DNA from: Pelagophyceae sp. CCMP2097
Taxonomy: Eukaryota > Sar > Pelagophyceae
Reading direction: 5' to 3'
Length of the DNA stretch: 31,476 bases
Assembly: GCA_026770575.1 (NCBI GenBank)
Contig: MU657224.1
Span: 186,827 to 218,302, forward strand
A model generated the notes under the pieces. It was not told the DNA's origin. It searched no databases and worked only from the letters and a program-made list of their open reading frames with translations. Below, piece after piece: positions 1 to 10,165 of this stretch; position 1 is the first letter of the stretch; every line of letters begins with the position of its first letter. Both the position numbers and the translations under genes were made by a program.

Positions 1-152
1 TGCAACCCAAAAGGCCACGAGGATCATAGGACCCCCGTAAGCGCACTCGAAAAAATCCAACGGACGAGCCAACTGAAACAAACTGCATTACAGAGCAATT
101 GTAATTCAGTAAGGCGCAAATTTGTAAACGCTCAGTTTTTGGGCGAGCGACG

Positions 153-2551
153 ATGGCGCGGCGCGAGGCGCGCGAGGCGTGCGTCTCGCGCCTGCGCGCC
201 GCCGCCGGCTCCAGCCGCCCGGCGGCGCCGTACTTTGACGTTCGCTTCGGATGCCTTCCCGGTGCGCCCGTGTTCTTTTGTAGAGGGATAGATTCTTGCT
301 TCGCCTGCCCGCTTCGCCTGCCCAGCACCCACCACAGGCGACGACCGCGTCGAGACGCTGGCCGCGTTCGAGGTGCGCGAACCGCGCCGCCTTGGAACCG
401 CGCCGCCTCGGAACGAGTCGGTAGGCCTTGCGCGACTTATGGTTCGAAGACGAAGGCGACGCAAAGGCGTTTCTCGACATGCTTGGAAAAGACACCGCCG
501 CAAACGGGTCTCTCGAATACGCGCGGGCCCTCGCCCTCGAGCTCCTCCTCGGCAGCGGTGCGGCGCGCGGGCCGGCCGAGGGCGGCAAGAAGACTGCGGC
601 GTACGTGAAGACTGCGGCGTACGTGGTCGAGGCCATCGGCGCCCTCGTCTGGCGCGAGCTCGCCGTCCTGGCGCCGCGCGGCGCCGCGCAGGACGCGGCC
701 GAGGCACCGGGCGACGCACGGCGCGACGCCGCGCGCGCGGTGCTGCCTTTGCTTCTGCGTAGTGCGATGCACGTGGTCCGAAATGCTTCCGGCCTCACCG
801 TCGAGGCCGCGGCGCTCGTCCTCGCCGCGCCGCTCATGCAGTGAGGAGGGACCTCGAGACGGGGGCTTTCCTGCGAGGGTGTCGGAACGACTCACACTCT
901 ACAATTGGTGCCGTCTGAGGCCGACGACTCTCACAGACGCCTCCCTAGGACGGCGCCGTTGACCCTCGAGGACCGAACCGACTTTTGGGCCGCCAAGGGC
1001 GCGCAATCGGGCCTGGCGCGCGTGCTGGACGTTTCAGAAGTCCTCGAACACGGCCAAGTCTCGCTCGACCTCTTACAACCGTCGGAATCGTCGTTCAAAA
1101 GCGCCATCCTCTGCAACGACGTCCTCAGCATCGCCCAAAAGTGCTCCTCCGACGAGGCGCGCCTCGCCGCGCTGCAGGTCAGCGAGACACTCCGACGGCG
1201 CATGCCCCTCGGCCGGCGCCTCGATTAGCACGTGTAGGAGTTACGGTCGCGTGTCGCCGCGGTCGCTCCCGCTTCAACAGCCGGCGGCGCGTGCCTCCGC
1301 GAGTGGGATACGGCTCAAGGGCACGTGAGTAGACGACTCCCGTCTCTCTCGAGGCTTCAGGCGTGAGGGGTATTATTCATGCGCGTAGGTCCTATCGAAT
1401 TCCATTGCCGTCGTCGTCGCGGAGCTGTGCTGTGCCGCGGCGAAGCGTTTTCGGCCGGCGCTGTCGGACGACGAGGTCTCGCACGCGCTGCCGGCGGCTT
1501 ACGTTCTCATGGACGCGTACGACGACAACGGCCGGAGACAAGGTAGTGAAATGGTCGATCCACACTCCTCCGCTCGCGCGTCATTGATCCACGGTAGGCC
1601 TCGTTTCGCTGCTGCGCGTGCTGCAGCGGTCGGCGCCGTCGCAGCTCCAGGTCCATGCCACGATAACCTGGGCCGCCCTTTGGCGGGCCCGCGCACTCGG
1701 ATTCCGCGACTCCAAGACGGCGTCTCTCCTCGGCCGCTGCGTCTCGCGTCTTGTCGACGTCACCGCCGAGCCGGCGGACCGCGCAAAGCGGAGAGGCGAG
1801 GCGATTGAAGGTGCAGTCGACGAGATCCAACGCTGCCGCGACCGCTCAGCGCGCCTCGAAATAGTACGCTGCTGGCTCGACCCGCTGCTCCGAAGGTGAG
1901 TTCAGCCGCCGGAGGAGGACTTTGGGACGATGGGAAGTTGGTGCACTGTTGAATCTTTCGGCACCATGGGGTCGTTTGATGTGATGAAAAGAAGACCAGA
2001 ATACGCAGGTCTGGCCTCGAGCTGCTGGGCCACGCAAAGACAGTGCTACCTTGCTTCGTCGCTCTGGCGACGCAACGCGACGCCCCCGCCGCCCAAACGC
2101 TCTGGGCCATCCGGGGCCTCCACGTGCGTCCAGCCTCTTTTTGGCGCCGCCCCCGGCCTCGGCCGCAAAAGGAAGCGTCAAAAGGAGACGTAGGTCACAG
2201 CCGTCTCCATTTGGCCGCGCGTGAAGCACCACGCAGAGGCGCTGCTCTCGTGCGCGCTGCGTTGTGCGGCGACGGCGTCGCAGAGATGCAGCCAAGTGGC
2301 GGCGGCGAAAAGGAGGCGCGAAAATGACGCCGAAACAATCGACACACTCGTGGCCCTCGTCGAAGCTGCGTGCTGGCTCGGCGCTTTGCTCACCGCCCTC
2401 GGTGAGGACCGCTCCGTGATGGACGGGGTTGACGACGGGAGTAGGTGGGGCTCAAGCGAACGACTTTCTGCGAGCCGTCCAAGCCTCGTGCCCACCACTC
2501 GCGCCCTTTGCTATTCGCATGCTCTCCGCCGCCGCAGAGCACGTCGATTAA
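153..2551 (+). CDS. TTI2-like (TELO2-interacting protein 2) helical-repeat protein, nine exons
   Basis: Exons I infer: 153-261, 338-372, 425-840, 949-1177, 1389-1542, 1598-1895, 2009-2123, 2194-2401, 2445-2551. All phases match across GT/AG borders and the total is 1,671 nt (556 residues plus TAA). The exon-4 acceptor could also be at 936/937, adding four residues in frame. The product is almost entirely amphipathic helices. The C-terminal half has an ordered pattern: a segment with LSDDEVSHALPAAYVLMDAY followed by GLVSLLRVL, then a QVHATITWAALW helix pair, then RLEIVRCWLDPLLR, then a WPRVKHHAEALL helix near residue 450. This order resembles Tti2-family proteins, which act with TELO2 and TTI1 to mature PIKK kinases; that name rests on remembered family pattern, not a search. 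An importin/exportin-like HEAT protein is the main alternative. Gene structure is solid; the family name is moderate. Confidence 0.62.
590..625 (+). repeat. 18-bp perfect tandem duplication inside the TTI2-like coding exon
   Basis: The unit AAGACTGCGGCGTACGTG occurs twice head to tail (590-607, 608-625). It duplicates six codons (KTAAYV) in frame, so the protein stays open. It looks like a recent replication-slippage insertion within a predicted loop or helix start. Confidence 0.93.
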
Positions 2552-2639
2552 CACCGGCCTCTCTACTCCGTGGGGCCGGCCTTTCGAGGTCGCGCAACTC
2601 CCGTTGTGCGCGACACAGCTCCCGCAGCCGACCTCGGGA

Positions 2640-3660
2640 GAGCAACGTCGAGCGACGAGAGCGCCCTCCGACCGAGCTAAAGCTCTGCAACTCACTGATG
2701 TTATCAACCGCCCTCTTCAACTCCGAAGTATGGCAAAATGGTGAAGCATGCAAGTCAATCCAGACGCAAATGAACCGAATTTATACGAGGCTTCTGGGAG
2801 TGCCAGTTGCCACAAAGACTGCAGCGGTGCATTACGAGCTCGGCGTCATTGACCAGCAAATTAGTGTTCGAGTTGCATCGCTTAAATTCCGAAACCATGT
2901 CATTCGGTCGCGTGATGACAGCATGGTTAAGCGAATTTATAAGGCACTCCAGCAGGAGACCGGACATATTCCGAATTCCCAATACATCCGAAACAACGTC
3001 ACCTTTTTTCTTGATCCTCTTGCTGTGACCTCAGGATGGGTTTTGCCATGCACGCCAGCCCAAGCAACCGTGAATGGGCATGAACTGCTGCGCTCTCTTC
3101 AAAAAAAGCAATTCGCCAGTGCAGTCGAAGGATCGTCGACCCTTCCGGATTTGATAAAGTGGTCAGGAACCAGCCGCACTGCCCCGTACCTCCTACGGAA
3201 GCACCACTCCTCCTGGCAGCTACGGCAGGGTCGTGTTTTGAAAACGAAGCTCCGCCTAAATTGCTACGAAGCCCTCGGTGATTTCCATAACCACCGCCGC
3301 AGCCGAGCCACCACGGGCAATACTCGTGCCACATCACTCCGCTTCACACCATGCTGTCAAAAACAAACCCCTGAATCCGTTTATCACGTTTTGGGTTTAT
3401 GCCACGCTTATGCAGTTCCCCGTCATGAGTGCTTCACCAAAATTGGTGCAAGAGTCCCAGCCTTTTTCCAGCTGTCTGATATGGCCAAGGTTGACTTCAT
3501 CCTCGGGGATGATACCCCCCAATGTGTCGACGCCATTATATACCGTTTTCTATACAAAATTTTCCATGCACGTGCTAAGTTGGTTGAGCCGACTCCGCCA
3601 GGGCAAAGTCCTTTGGGGCTCGCCGCCCTGTGATTCTTTAATTATTATTATTATTATTAC
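2640..3660 (+). mobile_element. 5'-truncated LINE (non-LTR retrotransposon) 3' fragment
   Basis: An open frame from about 2683 to the TGA at 3631-3633 encodes the C-terminal portion of a LINE-type ORF2. It has the post-reverse-transcriptase helical region (SLMLSTALFNSEVWQ, RLLGVPVATKTAAVHYELGV) and a terminal Cys/His cluster (CCQK...ESVYHVLGLCHAY) like the C-terminal zinc-binding motif of many LINE proteins. An (ATT)n tract at about 3640-3659 follows, as expected for a LINE 3' tail. The polymerase catalytic motif lies upstream and is missing, so the copy is dead on arrival. The roughly 950-nt frame has no stops or shifts, suggesting recent insertion. Local GC is much lower than the neighbouring genes. 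The 5' edge is not sharply visible, and I found no convincing target-site duplication. Confidence 0.7.
3640..3659 (+). repeat. (ATT)n microsatellite tail
   Basis: About seven ATT units directly follow the LINE stop codon. Short tandem tails of this kind are typical of the 3' ends of several LINE clades. Confidence 0.85.
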
Positions 3661-4752
3661 TCAAAGGGCCCCGCAGGGGCCGGCGGCTATTACTATCTAA
3701 GGATTTTTTCCACATTTACCCTTCAATGTGACTTTCGAAAGAATGTTCCTTGCGGTCAAAACAAAAAGGCCGATTTTGGTGTCATGACCGCCTTCACCTG
3801 TCGTAGCCTGAATTAAACGCGGTGCCTGGCCTGGTTTTTGCACCCCGAGCCTTGTCTGGCCGCGGATTACATAGTAGTCCAAAAGCCGTTGTAAAAAACG
3901 TCGAATGACGTTTATCGCTGAAAGTGGCAGATTCGGACTCTCCGCGTCAGCGCGCGTCGAATGCGCTAAGTGGCGTCTAAAATCTCCATATTTTTAAATT
4001 TGATGATTTTTGAAAAAATAACGGTAATTTTCGTAAATTGCGGTGATTTTCAAACAAATTGACTGGAGACAACGCAGCGAACGCCGCAAAGGCCATGTTG
4101 CGCGTCGTTGCACCGCGTCGGCGTTGGCGGCGCGAGAAGAGTCGTAGACTCGCGGCTCGCGGCCTGCTGCGACTTGTCGCCGGACAGCGCGCGTCGCAAA
4201 CTCGCGCCGCCAGCGCAGCCGCCGAATCGCGCAAACGCACATCGAGCGCCGCCGCCTCAGCGACAGCGACGAGCAGCATCACCTCGAACTCCTCGCAGCT
4301 CCGAATTTTGCACCAGAACAAAAGTCGATTCAAACGACTTTTTTTAGGCGATTATTTTAGGCGACGTGCCCTGATGCTAATACACACTAATTCGGAGCCC
4401 TCCCTTCGGGAGCCTGGAATATGGGCGTGTCCATACGTACTGGGGTGGTATATGACCGATCCCGCACGATTGCCGCGAGTGGCGCTTCAGACGAGCCAAA
4501 ACTGACGTTTTTATTTTCAGTTTGAGCGTTTTTAACAGAAGATTTTTGTGGGATCGGGCATCGTGGGACTCAGCGCGACGTCCTCTACCACCCCCAACAG
4601 GAGCAAAACAGCCCCCGACGAATGCTGCAATTGACAGTAAGTTCTTGGGGTTATAACCGATCCCCTTGCATCGCGTTGAAATTTCCCCCCTTGTATGGAG
4701 CGCGCACCAGGTCACTCGTTGTCCAACTCGGGCATGAGCGAGTAATTATAAA
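3661..4752. other. Intergenic stretch, no confident gene
   Basis: Base composition is unusual for the window: 3985-4060 and 4300-4370 are AT-rich with runs of A and T, while 4060-4300 is GC-rich. The GC-rich piece is open on both strands. On the minus strand it could encode an Ala-rich helix (4290-4060), possibly an isolated exon or remnant. A small hairpin (AAAAGTCG/CGACTTTT) lies at about 4320-4341. I see no family match and make no gene call. Confidence 0.5.
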
Positions 4753-4887
4753 CTGGGGCTGCTTGCTGGTGACCTGGCGCCCGTCCGTCGCCTCCGCCTC
4801 CGAACTTCCCCTTCCCCCATTTCCTTTTGTGATTGCCCCGCGCTGTTTGAGGGTTTGATTTAATAGTCAGTAAATTTAAACAGTGTT
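4753..4887 (+). repeat. Left arm of a 135-bp inverted repeat around the light-harvesting gene
   Basis: The 135 bp here are the reverse complement of 6411-6545 with about four mismatches, none of them indels. The arm holds a CCGTCCGTCGCCTCCGCCTC stretch and ends in TAAATTTAAACAGTGTT. I see no obvious target-site duplication outside the arms. Confidence 0.92.
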
Positions 4888-5203
4888 TACAAACTGCCAT
4901 TGAATTTGCTATTGAAAATGCAAGGATTTGTTTGGCGCGACGATTTAGTAAATATTGTAGAGCGCGGAGATGCGTTGAATTTGAAAGACCGTTGGATCCA
5001 AGTTGTTGAGGTCCAAGATCTTCCCATACCAAGTCGAAGGCCGCGTCCGCGAAGGGCCCGGGGCCCGGCCCGCGCTCCCAGTGGCGTACCTCGTCGTCGA
5101 AGTCGTCGTCTTCGAGGCGTTGTTGTTTCGTTGACGCACAGTCAATCGCACCGCACAATTCCTCCGTTGCGAGCCCGGCGCTTGACGCGTCCTTTCTGTA
5201 GCC
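4888..5203. promoter_or_regulatory. Upstream region of the light-harvesting gene
   Basis: The 316 bp between the left inverted-repeat arm and the start codon must hold the promoter of the light-harvesting gene. I recognise no defined promoter element. The minus strand is open through 5130-4900 with an acidic peptide (LEDDDFDDEVRHWERG), which may be a remnant of an older exon. Confidence 0.4.
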
Positions 5204-6089
5204 ATGCAGACCATCGTCGCCCTCGCACTGTGCTCCGCCGTGACGGGCTTTGCGCCGGCGCCGCAGCCGGCGCAGCGCGCCACCGCCGTCCGCGTCGAGG
5301 TAAGACCCTTTGCGCCGATTCCCCGCGCGCCCGCCTCGTCTCACCTCGCGCTCCCGCCTCGCAGAAGATGGACGGCGTCTCCATGCCGCTCGGCTACTGG
5401 GATCCCATGGGCCTCGCCGAGCTCGGCACGGAGAAGACGCTTGCCTGGTGCGTGGCGCCTCTTCCCGCCCCGCGCGGTCCGGCCGCCCCTCGTGGCCTGG
5501 CCGCGCCGGTGGTGGCCGTGCCGATGGCGGCCTTTGCCCGCGCCGTCGGCCGCCGCCGCGAGGTCCGCCGGAATGCGGCCGCTGCTCGCGAGGCTTCCTC
5601 GCTGCGGGAGAGCGTTCATTTCGCGACACTGTTAAGCGTTTTAGGTACCGCGCCGCGGAGCTGAAGCACGGCCGCGTGTGCATGGCGGCGGCGACGGGCT
5701 GGATCTTCAACGAGGCTGGTGTCACCTTCCCGGGGGACATTGCGTACGGTGTTCCGTTCTCGTCGTTGCCGAAGGGCGTCGCTGCTTGGGAGGCCGTGCC
5801 GTCGGCGGGCAAGCTCCAAATGCTCTTCGCCATCGGGTGCATCGAGATCGCGTCCGAGTACCAGAAGCCGCACTACATGAGCGGCGGCAAGCTCGGGTCC
5901 ATCCCGGGGCCGTTTGGCCTGCGGCTGTGGGACCCGCTCGGCACCATGACGAAGATGCCCGAGGACGTCAAGGCCAAGAAGCGCCTCATGGAACTGAACA
6001 ACGGCCGCCTCGCAATGATCGGCGTCGCGTCCTTCATCTCGGCGTCGTACATTGACGGGTCCGTCCCGTCGCTGCCCTCGACGTGGTAG
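5204..6089 (+). CDS. Fucoxanthin-chlorophyll a/c-type light-harvesting protein
   Basis: Exons 5204-5299, 5365-5447 and 5645-6089 join in phase to 624 nt (207 residues plus TAG). The product binds chlorophyll and carotenoid in the thylakoid membrane and feeds excitation energy to the photosystems. The N-terminus is a signal peptide ending in VTG-FAPAP, the signal/transit junction with Phe used for import into red-lineage secondary plastids. Helix 1 has the pigment-binding motif RAAELKHGRV and helix 3 the matching ELNNGRLAMIG; the central helix is KLQMLFAIGCIEIASEYQ. The ending ASYIDGSVPSLP is typical of the family. Length fits mature FCP/LHC proteins. Exon 1 carries nearly the whole presequence, consistent with exon-shuffled targeting. 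The subfamily (Lhcf, Lhcr or other) cannot be fixed here. Confidence 0.95.
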
Positions 6090-6410
6090 ACGCTCCAAGA
6101 GGCCCAGAGTTGCAGAAACTAAGGGAAGATTTTTAGATATTCCCTTCTACAGAGCTGCAGGAGACACACCCGGCTGCAAGGGCCTCGAAGGGGCCTACCA
6201 AGTTGTACGAGACCCAGAGAAAGGTATTTTCTTATCAACCGGTGCGGCCCTCGAGGAGGCTCCTCAGCACGGCGCTCCCGACAGAACGCGACTCCGTGCA
6301 GGAGCCTGCGCACCCGGCGTGCACGCACCCCGGGGGCGACCGTCGGCACGAAGCTCGAGCGAGGTCGCTGAAATCGACCTTTCATGCAAACACACACGAC
6401 AGCAACTTAC
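6090..6410. other. Downstream flank of the light-harvesting gene
   Basis: No supported gene. It includes a short CTACAGAGCTGCAGGA string that recurs as a similar string near 8580-8596, and otherwise unassigned sequence up to the right inverted-repeat arm. Confidence 0.45.
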
Positions 6411-6545
6411 AACACTGTTTAAATTTACTGAATATCAAATCAAACCCTCAAACAGCGCGGGGCAATCGCAAAAGGAAATGGGGGAAGGGAAAGTTCGGAG
6501 GCGGAGGCGACGGACGGGCGCCAGGTCACCAGCAAGCAGCCCCAG
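6411..6545 (-). repeat. Right arm of the 135-bp inverted repeat
   Basis: It is the reverse complement of 4753-4887 with about 131 of 135 positions identical and equal length. The arm starts AACACTGTTTAAATTTACTG. A third, partial copy of this end occurs at 28039-28078, so the sequence belongs to a dispersed family. Confidence 0.92.
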
Positions 6546-6549
6546 CCGC

Positions 6550-7159
6550 CTAGCCGCGGCCGACGAAAGCGTCGCCGCCGCCGCCGTGGACGTTGGGCCC
6601 GCTCGCGCGTTCGTACGCGTGCTCCCGCGCGTCTTGCCGCGCGTCGCTCGCGGCGTGGACCGCCCCGGCCGGGTAGTAGACGCCTCGGCCGAGCCACCTC
6701 AGGCCGCCGAGCCGGATGCGCGCAATCTCGCGTTGCGAGGCGACGCCCCACTCTCCATAGAGCCGCCGCTTCTGCGAAGCGACCGCGTCGCCACGGCAGA
6801 CGGCGCCCATCTCTTCCCAGTTCGCCTCAGCGATGCCCTCGGCGCACTTGGCGACGAGCTGGTGCACCGCCGACGACGCCTCGCCGAAGTAACCCAGGAC
6901 GAGGCCGATCGTCATGCCAGTCAGCTCCAAGAGGTGCTGCACTAAGCGGTCCTCGTCGCCCGCGACGCCGGGGCGGCCGAGCTTCTTCACCTTGCGGACG
7001 TACTCGACGTGCACCTTTCTCGCGCGCTCGTCTACCGGCCCGACGACGTTACGCAGCCGCGGCTCGCCGTAGTTCGTGACGCCGAAGCCCATGGTCTTGA
7101 CGTCGGCCAAGCGCCTGACGCCGCCGTCCTCGAGTACGATGTCCGGGACGCAGCCGCTC
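6550..7159 (-). CDS. Unrecognised protein, 3' exon of a gene with an uncertain 5' end
   Basis: The open frame runs from a good acceptor (TTCCGCAG at about 7160) to a stop at 6550 and gives about 203 residues. No ATG near the start fits; the next in-frame Met is internal, so one or more 5' exons should lie between 7160 and the WD40 gene. One option is a MRR exon ending at GTACGC near 7190, but the intron would then be only about 35 nt. Visible blocks are GFGVTNYGEPRLRNVVGPVD, then GLVLGYFGEASSAVHQLV, then RRLYGEWGVASQREIARIRL. The tail is Gly/Ala-rich. I recognise no domain. The Gly-rich helix block resembles repetitive algal hypothetical proteins, perhaps of transposon origin; that is inference. 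Confidence 0.5.
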
Positions 7160-7316
7160 CTGCGGAATTCGAATTTGAAATTGGCGCAGCGTACGCGCGG
7201 CGCATGATGGCGTTGCTTGTCGGCGCGGCGGCGCGCGCGTTGCCGCTTCGCCGCGCGGCTGCGGTGGTGATCTTACAGCACGTGAAAGCTCCAAACGCGT
7301 TCGAGCTGCGCATTCG

Positions 7317-8171
7317 AGCTGCGCGTTCTCGCCCGACGGCAAGCGCGTCGTCACGGCGAGCGAGGACGGGACGGCGTGTCTCTGGGACGCCGACACGGGC
7401 GCGCTACTGAGGACGCTCGAAGGACATACCGGCGGCATCAAGAGCTGCGCGTTCTCGCCCGACGGCAAGCGCCTCGTGACGGGGAGCGTCGACAAGATGG
7501 CGCGGCTCTGGGACGCCGAGACGGGCGCGCTACTGAGGACTCTCGAAGGACATACCGACAGCGTCTTGAGCTGCGCGTTCTCGCCCGACGGCAAGCGCCT
7601 CGTCACGGCGTGTTACGAGACGGCGCGGCTCTGGGACGCCGAGACGGGCGTTTTACAACAAACGGGCGCGCTGCTGACGACGCTGCAGGGGCACGACGCC
7701 ATCGTCTGGAGCTGCGCGTTCTCGCCCGACGGCGGGCGCGTCGTGGCGGCGAGCACCGACGGGACGGCGCGGCTCTGGGACGCCGACACAGGCGCGCTAC
7801 TGAGGAGGCTCGAAAGACAAACAGGCGGCGTCTTGAACTGCGCGTTCTCGCCCGACGGCAAGCGCCTCATCACGGCGAGCCTCGACAAGACGGCGCGGCT
7901 CTGGGACGCCGAGACGGGCGTTTTACAAAAGACGCTCAAGGGGCACACCGGCGCCGTCACGAGCTGCGCGTTCTCGCCCGACGGCGGGCGCGTCGTGGCG
8001 GCGAGCACCGACGGGACGGCGCGGCTCTGGGACGCCGAGACGGGCGCACTTCTGACGACGCTCGAGGGGCACGCTGGCATCGTATGGAGCTGCGCGTTCT
8101 CGCCCGACGGCAAGCGCCTCGTCACGGCGAGCGACGACGAGACGGCGCGGCTCTGGAACGTCGGGCTCTAA
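7317..8171 (+). CDS. Seven-repeat WD40 beta-propeller protein (5' end uncertain)
   Basis: The frame encodes seven consecutive WD40 repeats of about 42 residues, each of the form SCAFSPDGKRLVTAS-x-D-x-TARLWDAETG then LLxTLEGHTGxV, ending in LWNVGL and TAA. Seven blades make one complete propeller, normally a protein-interaction platform. Repeats are nearly identical at the nucleotide level (for example blades 4 and 6 share GGRVVAASTDGTARLWDA), showing recent amplification or homogenisation. Blade 3 is two residues short (VTACYETARLWD), and a short insertion with TGVLQQTG follows it. No ATG precedes blade 1 in frame, so a 5' exon between about 7190 and 7316 is probable; the region just upstream has a 12-bp duplication (TTCGAGCTGCGC). 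No other domain is visible, so no specific role can be given. Confidence 0.85.
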   Translation, partial: SCAFSPDGKRVVTASEDGTACLWDADTGALLRTLEGHTGGIKSCAFSPDGKRLVTGSVDKMARLWDAETGALLRTLEGHTDSVLSCAFSPDGKRLVTACYETARLWDAETGVLQQTGALLTTLQGHDAIVWSCAFSPDGGRVVAASTDGTARLWDADTGALLRRLERQTGGVLNCAFSPDGKRLITASLDKTARLWDAETGVLQKTLKGHTGAVTSCAFSPDGGRVVAASTDGTARLWDAETGALLTTLEGHAGIVWSCAFSPDGKRLVTASDDETARLWNVGL

Positions 8172-8605
8172 CGTCGGGCCTCGGCACAAGCCGGCCGCGG
8201 GGCCGCCGGCTGCTCCCAGCAGCCCCCGTCGCCAGAGTTCCGGAACCCAACCTTAACGACTCGGCTTCTTCTTTGACGGCGGGACTGTCGCGAGCAGGAG
8301 CGCCCTCCGACGGCGGCGTTCGTGGCCGAGGAAGTGTTCGCCTCGTCGGCTTTTGCAGGCGCGCCTTTCTCGAGATATTGGCCTCCAATGCCGCTTCCTG
8401 TCTTCGGCGCCTCTGAGGCGGAGGGCGCTCGTCAGGTCGACGAGGGGGCCTTGCCTCTGGAGCACTCAACCTTGCCATCGTGATCCAACGTCGACCACAA
8501 AGGGGGGCCTCCCCTCGTCTCCCCGGTGGCGGGCCTAGGGAGCACGCATGCTAATCCCCGACGAACCTCGGGAAGGGAGCTACAGAGCTGCAGGAAGGGA
8601 CATGG
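8172..8605. other. Intergenic region, nothing confidently coding
   Basis: GC-rich sequence open on the minus strand from 8478 to 8122 with a Pro/Arg/Ala-rich peptide, but no recognisable motif and no convincing splice context. Left uncalled. Confidence 0.45.
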
Positions 8606-8629
8606 TGTGATTCTTATGACATTACAGGC
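8606..8629 (+). repeat. 24-bp direct repeat, left copy
   Basis: The string TGTGATTCTTATGACATTAC plus AGGC is identical to 10502-10525. The right copy covers the stop codon and first 3'-UTR bases of the metallophosphatase gene. The pair brackets 1,872 bp of mostly repetitive DNA. Confidence 0.93.
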
Positions 8630-9110
8630 GCTCTCCTCTCAGGCTAGTGCTCCTGCTGTTCGTATGGCATAGCTCGGTGATGCGGCGCGGATGGACATCC
8701 ACCCGATCCGCATCCACGGGTCGAATAGGATGAGTGATATAGTCGCACGGCTCCCGCCCTCAGAGTAAATCTCAAGGGGTCCTCGGTGCTCCAACGCCCT
8801 TGGGCCACCTGGATCGTCGGCCACAGCACGAGCGGCCGCTGGCTCCAGGTCGTGTCGATTCATATCGAATCCGAATGAGAGCGGACCGCCGCCACTTGTC
8901 GACCTAAATTCCGACCGCCGGGTGCATCAAGTCTTGTGCGACCGTCGACCGACAATCGTATAGGAGCGGATGTGCTCAATTGCGTGCGTATCGCGCGGTG
9001 CTTTCGATAGGATGGGGGTGCAGATCGGTCAGAGAAGATTCTTCCTCTGGATTCCATCTCCAGGCTCCTGAAGGGAGCTGCATGAAGGGACATGGTCGCG
9101 GGGACTGACG
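8630..9110. other. Unique-looking sequence inside the 24-bp direct-repeat bracket
   Basis: No gene is supported. A 22-bp string GAGCTGCAGGAAGGGACATGGT at 8585-8606 recurs with one mismatch at 9075-9096, just before the 12-mer array begins. This suggests the array grew from, or was inserted beside, duplicated local sequence. Confidence 0.45.
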
Positions 9111-10165
9111 GCCCCTCGGGACGGTGCCTCGAAATGACCCCCGGAGACGGCCACTCGAAACGACCCCTCGAGACGGCCCCTCGAGACGGCCCCTTTCGAT
9201 GGCCATTCAAAACGACCCCTTGAGACGGCCCCTCGAGAGGCTCAATCCCTCGGAATGTCGCTTGGGCGGGTCGACCTTTGGAAAATTCCTTCTGACAGTT
9301 CCCTTTCGAAAGGTCCTGGAGACGTGACAGTCGCTTTGACGGCGGTTTCTCATTGGTCCCTTGGATGGTCACTCGTCTGCCGGCCCCTCGACTGCAGCCC
9401 TTCTGCGACGTCTCCTGGACGGGCCCTCAGATAGTCGCTCGGGCAGTCGCTCGGAAAGTCGCTCCGACAGTCCCTCTGACGGTCGCTTGGACGGTCGCTT
9501 CGATGGTTCCTTGGACGGTCCCTCAGACGATCCCTTGGACAGTTCCATTGGACAGTTCCATTGGAGGGTCCCTTGGAGGATCCCTCTGCGACGGTCCCGT
9601 GGACGGTCCATGGGACGGTCGTTTGGACGGCCGCTCGACTGCGACACTTCTGCGACGTCCCTGGGCAGGCCCTCGAGAGACGGATCCTGCGACGGTCCCT
9701 TGGGTGGGCCTTTGGACAGTCCTTTTGGACACTTCCTTGGGCGGTCCCTTGAGCGATCTCTCGACGGGCCCTCGACAGGTCCTCTGCGACAAGTCCCCTG
9801 GACGGTTCCGAGGACGTTCGCTCGGACAATCCCTCGAACGGTCCCTCGGACGGTTCCTTGGACGGTCTTTTGGACACCTTCCTTTGGACGGTCCCTTGGG
9901 CGGTCCCTTAGACGGCCCCTCTGCGACAGTTCCGTGGACGGTCCCTTTGCCGGTCCTTTCGATGGTCCCTTCGACCGATCCCTTGACGGTCCCTCGACGT
10001 TGCCCTTTGCGGCGGTCCTGTGTAGGGTCCCTCGGACGTCCCTTGGGCGGTCCTTTCGACAGTCTCTTCGACTGCGCCCCCTCCACTTGGCTGCCGGCCC
10101 CTCGACTGCGCCCTCCTTGCGACGTCACCTGGGCGGGCCCTCGAAATGTCGCTTGGACAGGCCCT
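9110..10165 (+). repeat. Degenerate 12-13-bp satellite array 1
   Basis: The region is built from variants of GACGGTCCCTTG/GACGGTCGCTTGG in tandem, with occasional 13-bp units. Because 12 bp equals four codons, it gives long artefactual frames on both strands with a four-residue period (for example GPSDSRSGSRSESRSD). No real coding potential is indicated. Confidence 0.9.

Noticed and set aside
4712..5842. 376-residue minus-strand frame over the light-harvesting gene
   Set aside because: Mostly antisense to a well-supported LHC gene and to the GC-rich intron; only a small acidic piece near 5130-4900 looks peptide-like and is noted as a possible remnant.
8122..8478. Minus-strand Pro/Arg-rich frame downstream of the WD40 gene
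   Set aside because: Overlaps the WD40 3' end, lacks any recognisable motif, and no phase-consistent partner exon was found.
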